This document shows positions 42,750-51,533 of a DNA stretch of 64,000 nucleotides, in pieces (the first letter of the stretch is position 1; each line of letters starts with the position of its first letter). The translations under genes were made by a program, and so were the position numbers. A model generated the notes under the pieces. It had not been told where the DNA came from. It searched no databases and worked only from the letters and a program-made list of their open reading frames with translations. The stretch comes from Variovorax sp. YR216 (GTDB lineage Bacteria > Pseudomonadota > Gammaproteobacteria > Burkholderiales > Burkholderiaceae_C): NCBI RefSeq assembly GCF_900107745.1, contig NZ_FNRO01000004.1:310001-374000 (forward strand), written 5' to 3'.

Positions 42750-43961
42750 TCAGGCGATCACGCGGTCGCGGCCGAGCGCGTCGATTTGTTCGGCCGAATA
42801 GCCGGCCACCTCGGCCAGCACCCTGCGCGTGTGTTCGCCAAGCGCGGGCGGTGTGGTGAAGGCCGCAGGCTGTGCGGCGGACAGCTTGATCGGGTTGCCC
42901 GGCATGCGCAGCTTTTCGCCGGACTGGAGCGGCACTTCGACCACCATGTCGCGCGCGCGCACCTGCACGTCATCGAGCGCCTGCGCGAAATTGTTGACCG
43001 GCCCGCACGGGATGCGCGCCGCCCGCAGGCGCTCGAGCCAATGGGCAGTGGAGTGCTTGCGCAATTCGGCGCCGACGATCTCGTCGATCTCCGCCTTCGC
43101 CGCGAAGCGCACCGGCTGCTGCCGGTACTCGGGCTTGCGCAGCGCCGGCAGGTCGATGAAGTCGACGAATCGCTCGAAGAAGGCATCGCCGATGCAGGCG
43201 ATGATGATGTGCCCGTCCGCCGTCGGATAGCTGTTGTAGGGCACATGCACGAAGTGCCCGTTGCCGATGCCCGCCGGCACATGGCCGGACATCAGGTGCA
43301 TGGTCGCCATGTAGTTGAGCAGCGAGATCTGCGCGTCGAGCATCGAGATGTCCACATGCTGGCCGCGCCCGGTGCGCTCGCGCTCGGCGAGCGCCGCGAG
43401 CACGCCCATCGCGCCGAACATGCCGCCGCCTAGATCGCCGATCGGGATGCCGCTACGCGTAGGGCCGGTCTCCGGCGTGCCGGTGATCGACATGCCGCCG
43501 CCCATCGCCTGCACCACCTGGTCGAAGGCGGGGCGCTGCGTCTCCGGCCCGGTCTGGCCGAAGCCGGTGACGGAGCAGGTGACGATGCGTGGATTCACCT
43601 GTGCGAGCGATGCGTGGTCGATGCCCAGCCGCTCGGTCACGCCGACGCTGAAGTTGTCGAACACCACGTCGGCATGGCGCACGAGGTCGAGGAACACCGC
43701 CTTGCCCGCATCGCTCTTGAGATCGACGCAGACGCTTTGCTTGTTGCGGTTGAGCGTGAGGTAGTAGGCGCCCATGCCGTCCCGCGCATAGTCCGGGTCG
43801 TTTTCGAGCAACCTGCGCGTGCCCTCGCCAGTGCCGGGTGGCTCGACCTTGATGGTTCGCGCGCCGAGGTCGGCCAGAAGCATGGTGCCGTAGGGACCCG
43901 AGAGCATGTGGGTCAGGTCCAGCACGGTGATGTGTTCGAGTGCCAAGTTCGGAGTCTCCAT
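42750..43961 (-). CDS. CaiB/BaiF-type (class III) CoA transferase
   Basis: A class III CoA transferase of 403 residues from ATG 43961. The N-terminus 'HITVLDLTHMLSGPYGTMLLADLGARTIKVEPPGTGE' and the active-site Asp region 'DQVVQAMGGGMSITG' and 'GIPIGDLGGGMFGAMGVLAAL' are canonical. It would move CoA from a donor such as succinyl-CoA to an organic acid. An upstream in-frame ATG (43982) lies directly against the -12 box of a sigma-54 promoter and before the predicted transcription start, so ATG 43961 is preferred. It is the first gene of the operon. Confidence 0.92.
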   Translation of the reverse strand: METPNLALEHITVLDLTHMLSGPYGTMLLADLGARTIKVEPPGTGEGTRRLLENDPDYARDGMGAYYLTLNRNKQSVCVDLKSDAGKAVFLDLVRHADVVFDNFSVGVTERLGIDHASLAQVNPRIVTCSVTGFGQTGPETQRPAFDQVVQAMGGGMSITGTPETGPTRSGIPIGDLGGGMFGAMGVLAALAERERTGRGQHVDISMLDAQISLLNYMATMHLMSGHVPAGIGNGHFVHVPYNSYPTADGHIIIACIGDAFFERFVDFIDLPALRKPEYRQQPVRFAAKAEIDEIVGAELRKHSTAHWLERLRAARIPCGPVNNFAQALDDVQVRARDMVVEVPLQSGEKLRMPGNPIKLSAAQPAAFTTPPALGEHTRRVLAEVAGYSAEQIDALGRDRVIA

Positions 43962-43982
43962 AGAACGGTTCGACTCCTGCAT

Positions 43983-43998
43983 TGCAGCGCTCGTGCCA
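43983..43998 (-). promoter_or_regulatory. Sigma-54 (-24/-12) promoter of the CoA transferase operon
   Basis: The minus strand reads TGGCACG-N4-CTGCA. The GG and GC are at the exact 10-bp spacing and only one base differs from the TGGCACG-N4-TTGCA consensus. The predicted transcription start is near 43972, 11 nt before ATG 43961. A PrpR-type sigma-54 activator is encoded divergently next to it. Confidence 0.72.
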
Positions 43999-44065
43999 GC
44001 TGGGCTGGTCGCTCACAAGCCCTTGATTTGCAAGGACTTTTCTGTCTCGGCCAGGTCATTCAAAC

Positions 44066-44109
44066 GTCTCGTGAGACACTCATGAAACACATATCTGTTT
44101 CATCGAGAC
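44066..44109. promoter_or_regulatory. Nested palindromic operator / upstream activator site
   Basis: A perfect inverted repeat ATGAAACA-N6-TGTTTCAT (44082-44103) is nested in outer arms GTCTCG (44066-44071) and CGAGAC (44104-44109). The left outer arm is also part of GTCTC-GT-GAGAC. The centre is about 120 bp upstream of the sigma-54 transcription start, a normal enhancer distance, and it ends at the start codon of the activator gene. It probably binds that activator and allows autoregulation. Confidence 0.65.
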
Positions 44110-46038
44110 ATGGCCATTTCCCAGAATACCCGCGTCCGCCTGCCGCGTCTGTGCTTCCTCAGCTACCGGCAGATTCGCGAGTTCGCGATGCCCGTGGTGG
44201 CCGAATACACCGGCCGCGCAGAGATCGAGGTGGTCGACGGCACCTTCGGCGGCGCGCTCGCCATCGCGCGCGACCGGCTGGAGCGCGGCATGGTCGACGC
44301 CTTCGTCAGCGCCGGGTCGAACGCGAGCATCCTGCGCGCGGGGCTGGAGGCGCCGGTGGCGACCATCCAACTCGGCGGATTCGATCTGCTGCAGGCGCTC
44401 ATCAAGGCACGGCGCATCTCCAGCCGCGTGGGCGTCGTGATGTACGGGCAGACGATCCCCGAACTCGATGCGGTGAAAGACCTGCTCAACATCGAGATCA
44501 CGCAGTACGCCTACCAGACGCCGGACGATGCGCGGCAGCAATTCGAGCAACTGCGGCGCGACGGCTTCGAGGTGATCGTCGGCTCCAGCCTCGTGGTCGA
44601 ACTGGCCGAGGAAGCCGGGCTGCACGCGCTCCTGGCCTACTCGCTCGACAGCATCCGCAAGGGCTTCGAGGACGCGATCGAACTCGCGCGCGTGGCACGG
44701 CTGGAAGCCGGCCGGTACGAGCAGCTCAACGGCGTGCTGCACAACCTGCAGGAAGCCGTGCTGGCCGTGAACCGCGACCACCGCATCATCGCGGTCAACC
44801 CGGCGATGCAGCGGGTGCTCGACAAGCCGCAGCGCCTGCTGGACCAGCGCCTCGAACGGGTGGAGCCCGAGCTGTCGCTGCAAGCCACGCTCGACAGCGG
44901 CGCCGAGGAGCGATCGGTGGTGCTGCGCTATGCCCGGCGCGACTGGATCGCCAACCGCATGCCGATCCGCGAGCACGGCGAACTGGTGGGCGCCGCGCTC
45001 ACGCTGTACGACGCGCGCCGGATCCAGGAAGCCGACACCAGCCTTCGCATGCAGCAGCGCCGCCAGCAGAACAGCGCGAAGCACGGGTTCGCGAGCCTCA
45101 TCGGCGAGAGCCCTGCCTTCGTGCGCGCGATGGATACGGCGCGCCGCTACGCGAGAACCGATCTCGGCGTGCTGATCGCCGGCGAGAGCGGCGTCGGCAA
45201 GGAGCTCTTCGCGCAGGCCATCCACAACGACAGCACGCGGGCGGACCGCCCCTTCGTCGCGGTCAACTGCGCGTCCTTTCCCGAGACGCTGCTGGAGAGC
45301 GAGCTGTTCGGCTACGAGGAAGGCGCGTTCACCGGCTCACGGCGCGGCGGCAAACGGGGTCTCTTCGAAGCTGCGCACACGGGCACGCTGTTCCTCGACG
45401 AGATCGGCGACATGCCGCTGTCGCTGCAGACGCGCCTGCTGCGGGTGCTGCAGGAGCGCGAGATCACCCGCCTGGGCGCGACCGCGCCGGTGCCGGTCGA
45501 CGTGCGCGTGATTGCGGCGACCCATCAGCCGCTGGAAGAGATGATCGCTACCCGGCGCTTTCGCCAGGACCTGTACTACCGCGTGAACACACTGCGCCTC
45601 ACGGTGCCGCCGCTGCGCGAACGCGGGGAGGACATCGCGCTGCTTGCGCGGGCGCACGCCACGCGCTGCCTCCAGCGGCTCGGGTCCGGGCTCGACGCGG
45701 CCCGCGCACTCGCACCGCTGCTGCCGCACTTTCTGGCTGGCGAATGGCCCGGCAACGTGCGCGAGCTGGAGAACATCTGCGAGCGCGTCGCGGTGTTCCT
45801 GCTGCAGTTCGACCGCGTCGAGGACATCCGCTACGAGGACCTGCGGCATGACTGCCCCGAGTTGTTCGAACGCCATCCCGCGGGCACGCCGCCGGTGCGG
45901 GAGCGCGTGCTCGAAGCGATGCGGCTCGCGGGCGGCAACCGCCAGCGCGCGGCACGGCAGCTCGGGGTCAGCCGGTCCACGCTGTGGCGCTGGCTGCGCG
46001 ACCTGGATCTCGCGGGAGAAGGCGTCGACGCTACCTAG
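44110..46038 (+). CDS. prpR: PrpR-type sigma-54-dependent transcriptional activator
   Basis: A 642-residue enhancer-binding protein. The N-terminal PrpR_N sensor (about 10-190) is followed by a PAS-like segment (about 200-300) and an AAA+ domain with Walker A 'GESGVGKE', the sigma-54 contact loop 'EGAFTGSRRGG' and Walker B 'GTLFLDEIGDM'. A Fis-type helix-turn-helix lies at the C-terminus (NRQRAARQLGVSRSTLWRWL). GAFTGS replaces the usual GAFTGA, as in E. coli PrpR. The gene faces the Bug/HMGL/CoA-transferase operon, which is its likely target. Its ligand is probably an intermediate of that pathway rather than 2-methylcitrate. Confidence 0.93.
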   Translation: MAISQNTRVRLPRLCFLSYRQIREFAMPVVAEYTGRAEIEVVDGTFGGALAIARDRLERGMVDAFVSAGSNASILRAGLEAPVATIQLGGFDLLQALIKARRISSRVGVVMYGQTIPELDAVKDLLNIEITQYAYQTPDDARQQFEQLRRDGFEVIVGSSLVVELAEEAGLHALLAYSLDSIRKGFEDAIELARVARLEAGRYEQLNGVLHNLQEAVLAVNRDHRIIAVNPAMQRVLDKPQRLLDQRLERVEPELSLQATLDSGAEERSVVLRYARRDWIANRMPIREHGELVGAALTLYDARRIQEADTSLRMQQRRQQNSAKHGFASLIGESPAFVRAMDTARRYARTDLGVLIAGESGVGKELFAQAIHNDSTRADRPFVAVNCASFPETLLESELFGYEEGAFTGSRRGGKRGLFEAAHTGTLFLDEIGDMPLSLQTRLLRVLQEREITRLGATAPVPVDVRVIAATHQPLEEMIATRRFRQDLYYRVNTLRLTVPPLRERGEDIALLARAHATRCLQRLGSGLDAARALAPLLPHFLAGEWPGNVRELENICERVAVFLLQFDRVEDIRYEDLRHDCPELFERHPAGTPPVRERVLEAMRLAGGNRQRAARQLGVSRSTLWRWLRDLDLAGEGVDAT

Positions 46039-46538
46039 TTCGCCTCGACGCTGCGGTCGGGAGAAGAGCCGGCGCTCACCACGCGCTGGGCTTCGTCGAC
46101 GGTCACGCTGAACACCATCGGCGAATTGGGCGGCTGGACCCAGCGCCAGTCCCACTCGGTCTGCTGCTTGAGCGGATAGGGCGTGCGCTTCGCCGGCTTG
46201 CCGAGCATCCTGCGCACCTCTTCCACCGGCATGCCGGGCGTCACCTTGGCGAAGTTCTCCGGCGTGAGCACCTGCCTCAGCGCGCTCATCTTGCCGTCGG
46301 CACCGATGGTGATCATGTAGTTCTTCTGGCCCTGCGGCTGGCGGTTGTATTCAAAGACGCGCCCCGCGGCCGTGTCCCAGACGTTCTCGGGCTCGCCGAA
46401 ACGCGCGCGGACGTCGGCCTCGGTGGAGACGCCCTCCTCCAGTTCGCTGATGCGCTTCGGGTCGCAGCCAAAAAGCCAGAACATGGTGGTCAGCAGCACA
46501 AGCGGCGCGAGGCCGCGGCGGATTGTGGATGGCGCCAT
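46035..46538 (-). CDS. BamE/SmpA-like lipoprotein
   Basis: A 167-residue lipoprotein (lipobox FWLFGC, Cys at about 25) with a SmpA/OmlA fold: 'ISELEEGVSTEADVRARFGEPENVWD' and 'FAKVTPGMPVEEVRRMLGKPAKRTPYPL' are two half-repeats of the domain. BamE belongs to the outer-membrane assembly complex, but this protein differs in its second half, so it is a paralogue rather than a certain BamE. Its end overlaps the prpR stop by 4 nt, tail to tail. Confidence 0.85.
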   Translation of the reverse strand: MAPSTIRRGLAPLVLLTTMFWLFGCDPKRISELEEGVSTEADVRARFGEPENVWDTAAGRVFEYNRQPQGQKNYMITIGADGKMSALRQVLTPENFAKVTPGMPVEEVRRMLGKPAKRTPYPLKQQTEWDWRWVQPPNSPMVFSVTVDEAQRVVSAGSSPDRSVEAN

Positions 46539-46583
46539 ACCGTCCCAGGAAATTGCACGGGGCGGTCAGTCTAGCCGTCGCCG

Positions 46584-47255
46584 TCAGTTCGCCGCGAAGC
46601 AATACATCAGACCTGCCCCGCCCGTCTTCCTGAAGGCTTCCAGGCTGCAGCCTTGCGTCGCATGCGAGGAGTTCCAGGACATCGCCGCCGGAGGCGCGTT
46701 CGTGCCCATGCGGTTGTGATGGCCGACGATGGCAGAGCCCTCGCCGCTCTTGGTCCAGTTGCCGCAGGTGGTGTCCTTGCTGGTGTCGGTGGAGGCGCGC
46801 CCGTCCGGCATCGAGCCGGTCAGGATGTCGTGGTTGTTGACGGGGTCGCCGCTCGCGCTGACGATCTCGCCCTTTTCCGTCAGCCCCGTCTGCTTGTCGA
46901 GATTGTTGGTGCCGTGCAGTTCGTCAATGTTGTTGGCGATCGTCACGCCTTTCACGTTGACCCACGGCCCTTTGCCGATGCGATCACGGGCGTTCACCGC
47001 TGGACTGCCGGCCGTCGCGGTCGTGCTCAGGTAGGCCCGCCAGCTACGCCCGCCCGCGCCGACGCTTTCGGCCAGGCTCTGGCAGTAGCGGTCGGCGCCC
47101 GCGAGTCCGCCGAAGTCCCCACCCTTGCCCGGGTTCGCGCTCGTGATGAAGAAGCTCATCTTGTTCTGCGGCGCCGACGAGCCGCCGGTCGCGCAGGCAG
47201 TCACCAGCGCGGCGGCGATCGTCGAAGCAAGGAATAGCGTGTATCGGCGTTTCAT
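46584..47255 (-). CDS. Exported lectin-like lipoprotein
   Basis: A 223-residue protein with a lipobox (ALVTAC, Cys at about 21). The mature part begins 'MSFFITSANPGKGGDFGGLAGADRYCQSLAES' and ends 'SWNSSHATQGCSLEAFRKTGGAGLMYCFAAN'. This is the C-type-lectin/endostatin-like fold shared with DUF1554-type proteins, with four Cys that can form disulfides. Ligand unknown; probably a surface or periplasmic protein. It stands alone between two oppositely directed genes. Confidence 0.75.
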   Translation of the reverse strand: MKRRYTLFLASTIAAALVTACATGGSSAPQNKMSFFITSANPGKGGDFGGLAGADRYCQSLAESVGAGGRSWRAYLSTTATAGSPAVNARDRIGKGPWVNVKGVTIANNIDELHGTNNLDKQTGLTEKGEIVSASGDPVNNHDILTGSMPDGRASTDTSKDTTCGNWTKSGEGSAIVGHHNRMGTNAPPAAMSWNSSHATQGCSLEAFRKTGGAGLMYCFAAN

Positions 47256-47308
47256 CGACAGGCTCCTTGGTTGTTGGGAGCCGCCACGCTAGCGCATGCC
47301 ACCGCCGG

Positions 47309-47336
47309 CTTCAATGCGGAATCCACCCGGTAAAAT
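47309..47336 (+). promoter_or_regulatory. Promoter candidate for the DUF3460-scpA operon
   Basis: TAAAAT (47331-47336) matches 5 of 6 of the -10 consensus. CTTCAA, 16 nt upstream, is a weak -35. The start codon of the DUF3460 gene is 23 nt downstream. A similar TAAAAT box precedes metG. Confidence 0.4.
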
Positions 47337-47359
47337 CCTGCACCAAAGGTCCAATTGCC

Positions 47360-47566
47360 ATGCCCATCTTCGCCCGCCCGCACTACACGTCCGAAATCAC
47401 CAACTTCATCGAGGAGATGAAGGAAAAGAAGCCGACGCTCGAAGCCGAGCAGCGCGCCGGCCGTGCCCTGCTGTGGGACAAGCACCTCGACGCCAGCCTG
47501 CAGGAAGAATTCAGCGAAGGCCGGGTAGCGCAGCAGCCCTACGTCTACCAGACCCAAGCCAAGTAA
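47360..47566 (+). CDS. DUF3460 protein
   Basis: A 68-residue protein that is one DUF3460 domain ('PHYTSEITNFIEEMKEKKPTLEAEQRAGRALLWDK'), charged and helical, without signal peptide. The function is unknown. Its stop codon is immediately followed by the GTG of scpA, a pairing that is conserved in Burkholderiales. Confidence 0.9.
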   Translation: MPIFARPHYTSEITNFIEEMKEKKPTLEAEQRAGRALLWDKHLDASLQEEFSEGRVAQQPYVYQTQAK

Positions 47567-48490
47567 GTGACCATCCGGGCCGTACCGGGTACCGGGAGCC
47601 GCCGCCAGGGCGACGGCGCCGAAACGGACGAGCACGCCCTTTCGGCGCCGGACGCGGTCACCGCCGACGACGGCACGGCCGCCGTGCCGCCGATGCCCGA
47701 AGTGGTCGACCAGGTTGCACTCGCCCGCTTGTACGGCGAGCCGCTCTTCGCGCTGCCGAACGACCTGTACATCCCACCCGAGGCACTGCAGGTCTTTCTC
47801 GAGGCGTTCGAGGGCCCGCTGGACCTGCTGCTCTACCTGATCCGCAAGCAGAACTTCAACATCCTCGACATCCCGATGGCGGGGCTGACGCGGCAATACC
47901 TGAGCTACGTCGACGAAATCCGCCAGACCAACCTCGAGCTGGCCGCCGAATACCTGCTGATGGCGGCGATGCTGATCGAGATCAAGTCGCGGATGCTGCT
48001 GCCGCCGAAGAAGACGGCCGATGGCGAGGAAGCCGAGGATCCGCGTGCGGAACTGGTGCGCCGGCTGCTCGAATACGAGCAAACCAAGCTCCAGGCCGCG
48101 TCCCTGAGCGCCTTGCCACAGGCCGGGCGCGATTTCTGGAAGGGCCAGGTCTACATCGAGCAATCGCTGAAGCCGCGCTTCCCCGACGTCAACGTCGTCG
48201 ACCTGCGCGAGGCCTGGGCCGACATCCTCAAGCGCGCGAAGCTGGTGCAGCACCACAAGATCTCGCGCGAAGAACTGAGCGTTCGCGAGCACATGAGCAT
48301 CGTGCTGCGGCAGTTGCAGGGTCGGCAGTTCGTCGAGTTCGAGAAGCTCTTCGACGTCTCACGCGGCACGCCCGTGTTGATCGTCACCTTCATCGCCATG
48401 CTCGAACTGGCCAAGGAAACGCTGATCGACATCACGCAGGCCGAAGCCTTCGCGCCGATCTACGTGCGGCTGGCGTATACGCCGGCCTGA
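47567..48490 (+). CDS. scpA: Segregation and condensation protein A
   Basis: A 307-residue kleisin, the ScpA subunit that closes the SMC ring for chromosome condensation. The hallmark 'FEGPLDLLLYLIRKQNFNILDIPMAGLTRQYLSY' (about 83-115) and 'AAMLIEIKSRMLLPP' are present. The winged-helix C-terminus ends 'FIAMLELAKETLIDITQAEAFAPIYVRL'. The N-terminal 75 residues are an acidic, poorly conserved extension. GTG 47567 directly follows the DUF3460 stop. scpB is not in the window. Confidence 0.94.
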   Translation: MTIRAVPGTGSRRQGDGAETDEHALSAPDAVTADDGTAAVPPMPEVVDQVALARLYGEPLFALPNDLYIPPEALQVFLEAFEGPLDLLLYLIRKQNFNILDIPMAGLTRQYLSYVDEIRQTNLELAAEYLLMAAMLIEIKSRMLLPPKKTADGEEAEDPRAELVRRLLEYEQTKLQAASLSALPQAGRDFWKGQVYIEQSLKPRFPDVNVVDLREAWADILKRAKLVQHHKISREELSVREHMSIVLRQLQGRQFVEFEKLFDVSRGTPVLIVTFIAMLELAKETLIDITQAEAFAPIYVRLAYTPA

Positions 48491-48572
48491 CCTCTCCCGA
48501 TCGGCGGGCCGTCGCCGACCCGATCCAATCCCATCGCGGAACACCCTCCGCATATCCCTGAACCGGGACGCA

Positions 48573-49211
48573 ATGACTTACACCGTCAAGGAAATCTTCT
48601 ACACACTGCAAGGCGAAGGCGGCCAGGCCGGCATGCCCGCGGTGTTCTGCCGCTTTGCCGGCTGCAACCTGTGGAACGGCCGCGAAAGCGACCGCGCCAG
48701 CGCCGTCTGCCGCTTCTGCGATACCGACTTCGTGGGCACCGATGGCACGCTGGGCGGCAAGTTCACCAGCCCGGCGCAGCTCGCCGACACCATCGCCGCG
48801 CAGTGGCCGGCCGGCGACGAGGCGCACCGGCTGGTCGTGATCACCGGCGGCGAACCGCTGATGCAACTGGATGCACCGCTCATTGCCGAGCTGCATGCTC
48901 GCCACTTTCGGATCGCAGCGGAAAGCAATGGCACCCTGATCGCGCCCGAAGGCATTGACTGGCTTTGCGTCAGTCCGAAGGCCGGCGCGCCGTGGGTGCA
49001 GCGCAGCGGGCAGGAGCTCAAGGTCGTATGGCCACAGCCTGGACTGGATCTGGACATCCTCCGCGCCGAAGGCCGCTTCGCACACTATTTCCTGCAACCG
49101 ATGGACGGCCCCACGCAGGCCGAGAACATCGCGTTGTGCATCGACACCTGCATGCGCCATCCCGGCTGGCGCCTCAGCCTGCAGACGCACAAACTCACCG
49201 GCATCCGCTGA
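48573..49211 (+). CDS. queE: 7-carboxy-7-deazaguanine synthase
   Basis: A 212-residue radical SAM enzyme of queuosine synthesis that converts CPH4 to CDG. The cluster loop is C-x14-C-x2-C ('GCNLWNGRESDRASAVCRFCDTDF'), the expanded form known from Burkholderia QueE rather than CxxxCxxC. The SAM-binding 'VITGGEPLMQLDAPLI' follows. The next gene queD makes the substrate CPH4, with a TGATG stop/start overlap, so the two steps are coupled. Confidence 0.94.
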   Translation: MTYTVKEIFYTLQGEGGQAGMPAVFCRFAGCNLWNGRESDRASAVCRFCDTDFVGTDGTLGGKFTSPAQLADTIAAQWPAGDEAHRLVVITGGEPLMQLDAPLIAELHARHFRIAAESNGTLIAPEGIDWLCVSPKAGAPWVQRSGQELKVVWPQPGLDLDILRAEGRFAHYFLQPMDGPTQAENIALCIDTCMRHPGWRLSLQTHKLTGIR

Positions 49212-49609
49212 TGCCCGGCACGAAACCGAACATGTCCGCACAGCAATTCACCCTGAGCCAGCGCTTCTTCTTCGACGCCGCGCATACCCTGCACCGCGAG
49301 ATCGAAGCCGAGGGCAGCCGGCGCATCCACGGCCATACCTATCACGCGGAGGTCGCGGTTCGCGGGCCGCGCGACGCCCGCACCGGCATGGTCATCGACC
49401 TCGGCGTGCTGCGCGCACGCCTGCAAGCCCTTCGCACGAAGCTCGACCACCACCTGCTCGACGAGGTGCCAGGCCTGGGCATTCCCACGCTGGAGAACCT
49501 CTGTCTGTACATCGCCAACGCACTGGCCGACATGCAGCCGCCGCCCGCGCGCGTGCGCATCTGGCGCGATGCTCTGGGCGACGAGTGCGAGCTGAGTCTG
49601 GTCGATTGA
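49211..49609 (+). CDS. queD: 6-carboxytetrahydropterin synthase
   Basis: A 132-residue T-fold enzyme that makes CPH4 from dihydroneopterin triphosphate. The zinc His are in 'FFFDAAHTLHRE' and 'IHGHTYHAEV'; the catalytic residues lie in 'VIDLGVLRARL' and 'LDHHLLDEV' with the terminal 'IWRDALGDECELS'. ATG 49211 shares a base with the queE stop; ATG 49232 is an alternative that would remove seven non-conserved residues. Confidence 0.93.
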   Translation: MPGTKPNMSAQQFTLSQRFFFDAAHTLHREIEAEGSRRIHGHTYHAEVAVRGPRDARTGMVIDLGVLRARLQALRTKLDHHLLDEVPGLGIPTLENLCLYIANALADMQPPPARVRIWRDALGDECELSLVD

Positions 49610-49661
49610 CCGCGCCAGTTCAGCGACTTGCTACGTTCATCGGATCGAAACGAGGCGAAGC

Positions 49662-50663
49662 TCAGGCGGATTCGCTGCCGGGCTCGCGCGCCATGAGTTC
49701 GGCGACTGCTTCCGCGGGCCGCACGCGCCCGTCGAGCACCGCCACCACGCCGGCCGAAATCGGCATCTCGACACCCATGTGCCGCGCACGCTGCACGACG
49801 GTACGAGCGCAATAGACGCCCTCAGCCACATGCCCGAGCGAATCGACCGCCTGGGACAGTGTCTGGCCCTGCGCCAGCAGAAGGCCGACCTTGCGGTTGC
49901 GCGACAGGTCGCCGGTGGCGGTCAGGACGAGATCGCCGAGACCGGAAAGCCCCATGAAAGTTTCGGGACGTGCGCCGAGCGCCACGCCGAAGCGCGTCAT
50001 TTCGGCAAGGCCCCGGGTGATGAGCGCCGCCCGGGCATTGAGCCCCAGCGACAGCCCGTCGGCCAGCCCGGTCGCGATCGCGAGGACGTTCTTGACCGCA
50101 CCGCCGACCTCGACGCCGACGATGTCGTCGTTGGCGTAAACCCGCAGGGCGGGCCCATGAAAAGCCTCCACCAGTGCCTTGCGTACATCGGCATGGGGGC
50201 TCGCGGCGACAAGTGCCGTGGGTCGGCCCTGGGCTACTTCCTGCGCGAAGCTGGGCCCGCTCAGGACGCCGGCGGCAAGCCGGGGCGCGACCTGGGCCTG
50301 GATTTCGTGGGCCAGCAGCCCTTCGCCACCGACCCCGGCGAGCGCGGGCTCGACCCCCTTGGAGAGCCAGGCAACAGGACAGCGCAACCCATCGAGCATG
50401 CCAAGCTGCTCGCGCAACGCGGCCATCGGCGTTGCGATGATGACGAGTTCGGCAGATTTCGCCGCGGCGAGCGCGTCGCCGGACGCGATGGTGATGGATG
50501 GAGGAAGCGCAACGCCCGGCAGGTAGCGCGCGTTCACGCGCGCTGCCGACATGGCTTGCACCTGGGCGGCGTCACGGGCCCAGAGCGTGACCGCGTGACG
50601 GCCGGAAGCGTTGACCGCCAGCGCCGTACCCCAGGCACCGGCGCCGAGCACGCAGACTTTCAT
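49662..50663 (-). CDS. gpsA: Glycerol-3-phosphate dehydrogenase [NAD(P)+]
   Basis: A 333-residue enzyme making sn-glycerol 3-phosphate for phospholipids. The Rossmann motif is '[19 protein letters not shown]'. '[22 protein letters not shown]' and the catalytic Lys in '[19 protein letters not shown]' are followed by the substrate loop '[23 protein letters not shown]'. It is downstream of secB with 24 nt between them, the usual order in Burkholderiales. Confidence 0.96.
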   Translation of the reverse strand: MKVCVLGAGAWGTALAVNASGRHAVTLWARDAAQVQAMSAARVNARYLPGVALPPSITIASGDALAAAKSAELVIIATPMAALREQLGMLDGLRCPVAWLSKGVEPALAGVGGEGLLAHEIQAQVAPRLAAGVLSGPSFAQEVAQGRPTALVAASPHADVRKALVEAFHGPALRVYANDDIVGVEVGGAVKNVLAIATGLADGLSLGLNARAALITRGLAEMTRFGVALGARPETFMGLSGLGDLVLTATGDLSRNRKVGLLLAQGQTLSQAVDSLGHVAEGVYCARTVVQRARHMGVEMPISAGVVAVLDGRVRPAEAVAELMAREPGSESA

Positions 50664-50687
50664 CGGCGGCGGGAGCGCAGTTGCGGC

Positions 50688-51155
50688 TTACTGCGTGATG
50701 ATCGGCGAAGCCTGGTTGGCGGCTGCCTGCGCCTGCTGCTGCTCGAACATCGCCTGGAAGTTGATTTCGGCGAGGTGCACCGGCGGGAAGCCACCGCGCT
50801 GGATCACGTCGGCGACATTGCCGCGCAGGTAGGGGTAGACGATCTGCGGGCAGGCAATGCCGAGGATCGGGCCCATCTGCTCTTCGGGCAGGTTGCGGAT
50901 TTCGAAGATGCCGGCCTGCTTGGCCTCGACCAGGAACACCGTCTTCTCGCCGATCTTGGTCTGCACGGTGGCCGACACGGTGATCTCGAAGATGCCGTCG
51001 GTCACGGGCTGCGCGTCGACGCCGAGCTGGATGTCGACGGTCGGCTGCTGCTGTTCGAGCAGGATGGCCGGCGAATTGGGTTGCTCGAGCGAGAGATCCT
51101 TCAGATAGACGCGCTGGATCTGAAAGACGGGATCTTGTGCTTGCTGGTCGGCCAT
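50688..51155 (-). CDS. secB: Protein-export chaperone SecB
   Basis: A 155-residue tetrameric chaperone that keeps preproteins unfolded for SecA. Family segments '[25 protein letters not shown]', '[52 protein letters not shown]' are seen in shortened form here. ATG 51155 begins at '[12 protein letters not shown]'; an upstream in-frame Met has no support. The gene is followed by gpsA and preceded by grxC. Confidence 0.96.
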   Translation of the reverse strand: MADQQAQDPVFQIQRVYLKDLSLEQPNSPAILLEQQQPTVDIQLGVDAQPVTDGIFEITVSATVQTKIGEKTVFLVEAKQAGIFEIRNLPEEQMGPILGIACPQIVYPYLRGNVADVIQRGGFPPVHLAEINFQAMFEQQQAQAAANQASPIITQ

Positions 51156-51182
51156 GGCTGAACTTTCTAGGGTCAAAACAAC

Positions 51183-51239
51183 GCCCGCCCGGGATATTCC
51201 CAGAGCGGGCTTCTGGATGTAGCGGGCGATTATCGCCCG
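51183..51239. repeat. Two inverted repeats between grxC and secB
   Basis: GCCCGC/GCGGGC (51183-51188 with 51205-51210) and a perfect CGGGCGA-TTA-TCGCCCG (51223-51239) sit in the 97-nt gap. Neither has a clear T-run on the minus strand. They may act as a partial terminator or a stability element for the grxC-secB transcript. Confidence 0.4.
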
Positions 51240-51252
51240 TGAAAACGACGTC

Positions 51253-51513
51253 TCAGGCGCCTTGGAGCAGCGGCATCAGGCCGCCGCGGCCATCGAGCGC
51301 GATCAGGTCGTCGCAGCCGCCGACATGCGTGTCGCCGATGAAGATCTGCGGCACCGTGCGACGCTGGGTGATGTCCATCATCGTGGCCCGCGCCTGGGGA
51401 TCGCTGTCGATGCGGATCTCTTCGATCTGCTCCACGCCCTTGGACTTGAGGATTTGCTTCGCGCGAATGCAGTAAGGGCAAACGGCGGTGGTGTACATCT
51501 TGACGGATTGCAT
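51253..51513 (-). CDS. grxC: Glutaredoxin 3
   Basis: An 86-residue dithiol glutaredoxin. The active site is CPYC (Cys12 and Cys15), with the cis-Pro '[18 protein letters not shown]' that binds glutathione. It reduces disulfides with glutathione in the cytoplasm. It lies downstream of a rhodanese-domain gene with 20 nt between them and upstream of secB. Confidence 0.96.
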   Translation of the reverse strand: MQSVKMYTTAVCPYCIRAKQILKSKGVEQIEEIRIDSDPQARATMMDITQRRTVPQIFIGDTHVGGCDDLIALDGRGGLMPLLQGA

Positions 51514-51533
51514 GAGTCGTAAGTCTGGAAAAT

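Noticed and set aside
44110..46038. GAFTGS instead of GAFTGA in the sigma-54 activator as a sign of lost sigma-54 contact
   Set aside because: E. coli PrpR, which works with sigma-54, also has GAFTGS, so this is normal for the subfamily.
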